Assembly (NCBI RefSeq): GCF_012395255.1
Contig: NZ_JAAZQD010000003.1
Coordinates: 372,001-436,000 of the forward strand
From: Oleiagrimonas citrea
Lineage (GTDB): Bacteria > Pseudomonadota > Gammaproteobacteria > Xanthomonadales > Rhodanobacteraceae
DNA: 64,000 nt
Reading direction: 5' to 3'
Position 1 is the first letter of the stretch. Every line of letters starts with the position of its first letter. Shown one piece after another: positions 62,865-64,000 of this stretch. The notes under the pieces are model-generated. The model made no database searches. It saw only the letters and a list, made by a program, of their open reading frames with translations, and was not told where the DNA came from. The translations under genes and the position numbers were made by a program.

Positions 62865-64000
62865 ATGGGAATAGCCATTGTCTGGTTCCGCCGGGACCTG
62901 CGCCTGCAGGATCATCCGGCCCTCGCCGCCGCGGCCGCGCGTCACGAACGCGTGCTGCCGGTGTACATTCATGCACCGGACGAGGAGGGCGAGTGGGCGC
63001 CCGGCGCGGCCAGCCGCTGGTGGCTGCATCATTCGCTCGACGCCTTGCAGCGTGACCTGCATCGTCATCGCGGCGAACTGCATTTGCGCGCCGGTCCCAG
63101 TCTGCAGACGCTGCGGGCGCTGATCGAGTCCAGCGGCGTGGAAGCGGTGTACTGGAACCGGCTCTACGAACCGGCGCTGGTGGCGCGCGATACCGAGATC
63201 AAGAAGGCGCTTCGCGAACAGGGTCTGCATGTCGCCAGCTTCGACGCGGCGCTGTGGCGCAATCCGTGGCAGGTGCTGACCAAGCAGGACGAACCGTACC
63301 GCGTGTTCACGCCGTTCTGGCGCAATCTGCGCGCGCAACTCGGCGACGATCCGCCGCTGGACACACCCAGCCCCCTGCGGCTGGAAAAGGCCGAAGGCAG
63401 CGTGACGCTGGACGCGCTGGAACTGTTGCCGCGCTTGGACTGGGCCGACGGTTTCGGCGCGCACTGGACGCCGGGCGAGCGCGGCGCGAGCGACATGCTG
63501 GAGCGCTTCGCCGACGATGCCCTGCGCGGGTACGGCGAACTGCGCGACCGGCCGGCGCGCACCGGCACCTCGCGTCTTTCTCCGCACCTGCATTTCGGCG
63601 AGATCACGCCGCGCATGGCGCGGGCCGCGCTGCGCGAGCACGCTGATGCCGAGGGGGCGGACAAGGGCCTGGAACCCTACCTGCGCGAACTCGGCTGGCG
63701 CGATTTCGCGCACCATGTGATGTACCACTTCCCGCACAGCGTCGAACGCAATCTCAACGAGCGTTTCGACCGTTTCGCCTGGGTCGAGGACGACGCGGCG
63801 CTGGAGCGCTGGCAGCAGGGCCGCACCGGCGTGCCGCTGGTCGACGCCGGCATGCGCGAACTGTGGGCGACCGGCTGGATGCATAACCGCGTGCGCATGA
63901 TCGTCGCCAGCTGGCTGACCAAGAACATGCGCCAGCACTGGCTCAAGGGTGCGCGCTGGTTCTGGGATACGCTGGTCGATGCGGACCTGGCCAACAACAG
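62865..64000 (+). CDS. phrB: Deoxyribodipyrimidine photolyase (3' partial)
   Basis: 378 codons are visible and the frame remains open to the window end. The N-terminal Rossmann domain begins IAIVWFRRDLRLQDHPAL. The FAD-binding domain includes GTSRLSPHLHFGEITPR, YLRELGWRDFAHHVMYHFP, GRTGVPLVDAGMRELWATGWMHNRVRMIVASWLTK and the start of the C-terminal FAD pocket. Repairs cyclobutane pyrimidine dimers with blue light. It stands divergent from the META lipoprotein gene. Confidence 0.94.
   Translation, partial: MGIAIVWFRRDLRLQDHPALAAAAARHERVLPVYIHAPDEEGEWAPGAASRWWLHHSLDALQRDLHRHRGELHLRAGPSLQTLRALIESSGVEAVYWNRLYEPALVARDTEIKKALREQGLHVASFDAALWRNPWQVLTKQDEPYRVFTPFWRNLRAQLGDDPPLDTPSPLRLEKAEGSVTLDALELLPRLDWADGFGAHWTPGERGASDMLERFADDALRGYGELRDRPARTGTSRLSPHLHFGEITPRMARAALREHADAEGADKGLEPYLRELGWRDFAHHVMYHFPHSVERNLNERFDRFAWVEDDAALERWQQGRTGVPLVDAGMRELWATGWMHNRVRMIVASWLTKNMRQHWLKGARWFWDTLVDADLANN

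Overview
The window is GC-rich, tightly packed gammaproteobacterial chromosome. The suggested source is the Xanthomonadaceae/Rhodanobacteraceae group. The reasons are the kynurenine-route NAD genes (kmo and a 3-hydroxyanthranilate dioxygenase), a MetX-type rather than MetA-type acyltransferase, a complete ccmABCDEFGHI operon, and the order eno-ftsB-ispD-ispF ... truD ... surE-pcm-yqaA-nlpD. This assignment is inference from gene content, not from a database search. I see no insertion sequence, prophage, CRISPR array or rRNA. One tRNA (Leu, CAA) is present. Both window edges cut genes: an MFS transporter on the left and a photolyase on the right.

Layout. 1-7.7 kb: MFS transporter, SlyD, a fructosamine-kinase-like protein, then a signalling group (PP2C phosphatase, LysM/TPR lipoprotein, and an FHA protein plus transmembrane Ser/Thr kinase operon), tRNA-Leu and an Arg-type cysteine dioxygenase. 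7.7-17.6 kb: orphan DHA2 drug exporter, MetX, and the ccm cytochrome c maturation operon on the minus strand. 17.7-21.3 kb: a LysR regulator divergent from a VOC protein, an Old Yellow Enzyme and a quinone-oxidoreductase-like MDR, probably an electrophile-detoxification unit. 21.4-32.5 kb: DUF3293, kmo, phaR, gluQ, htpG, a ClpP2-like peptidase, nbaC, an ECF sigma/anti-sigma pair, parE and a secreted Ala/His-rich protein. 32.6-38.7 kb: aminopeptidase P, then a LysR regulator divergent from an exported DsrE-like protein, an orphan periplasmic binding protein and a two-gene thiosulfate dehydrogenase (tsdB-tsdA).

38.9-52.3 kb is a housekeeping run: pyrG, kdsA, a frameshifted small membrane protein, eno, ftsB, ispD, ispF, mgtE, truD, three minus-strand genes (host-attachment family, CBS pair, Smr), then surE, pcm, yqaA and nlpD. 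The run ends at a strong terminator and rpoS is not next to nlpD. 52.3-64 kb is mixed: DUF805, an amidinotransferase-fold hydrolase, a nitroreductase, a POT peptide transporter, a small membrane protein, glutaminase, MltF, a methyltransferase, a MarR-GST operon with a 24-bp operator-like palindrome, ChaC, a META-domain lipoprotein and the photolyase.

The most system-like groups are two. The first is the LysR / exported DsrE / binding protein / TsdBA cluster (34.4-38.7 kb), whose c-type cytochromes need the ccm operon in the same window. The second is the FHA / PP2C / LysM lipoprotein / Cache-like-HAMP kinase group (2.6-6.7 kb). Functional links inside both groups are inferred from gene order.
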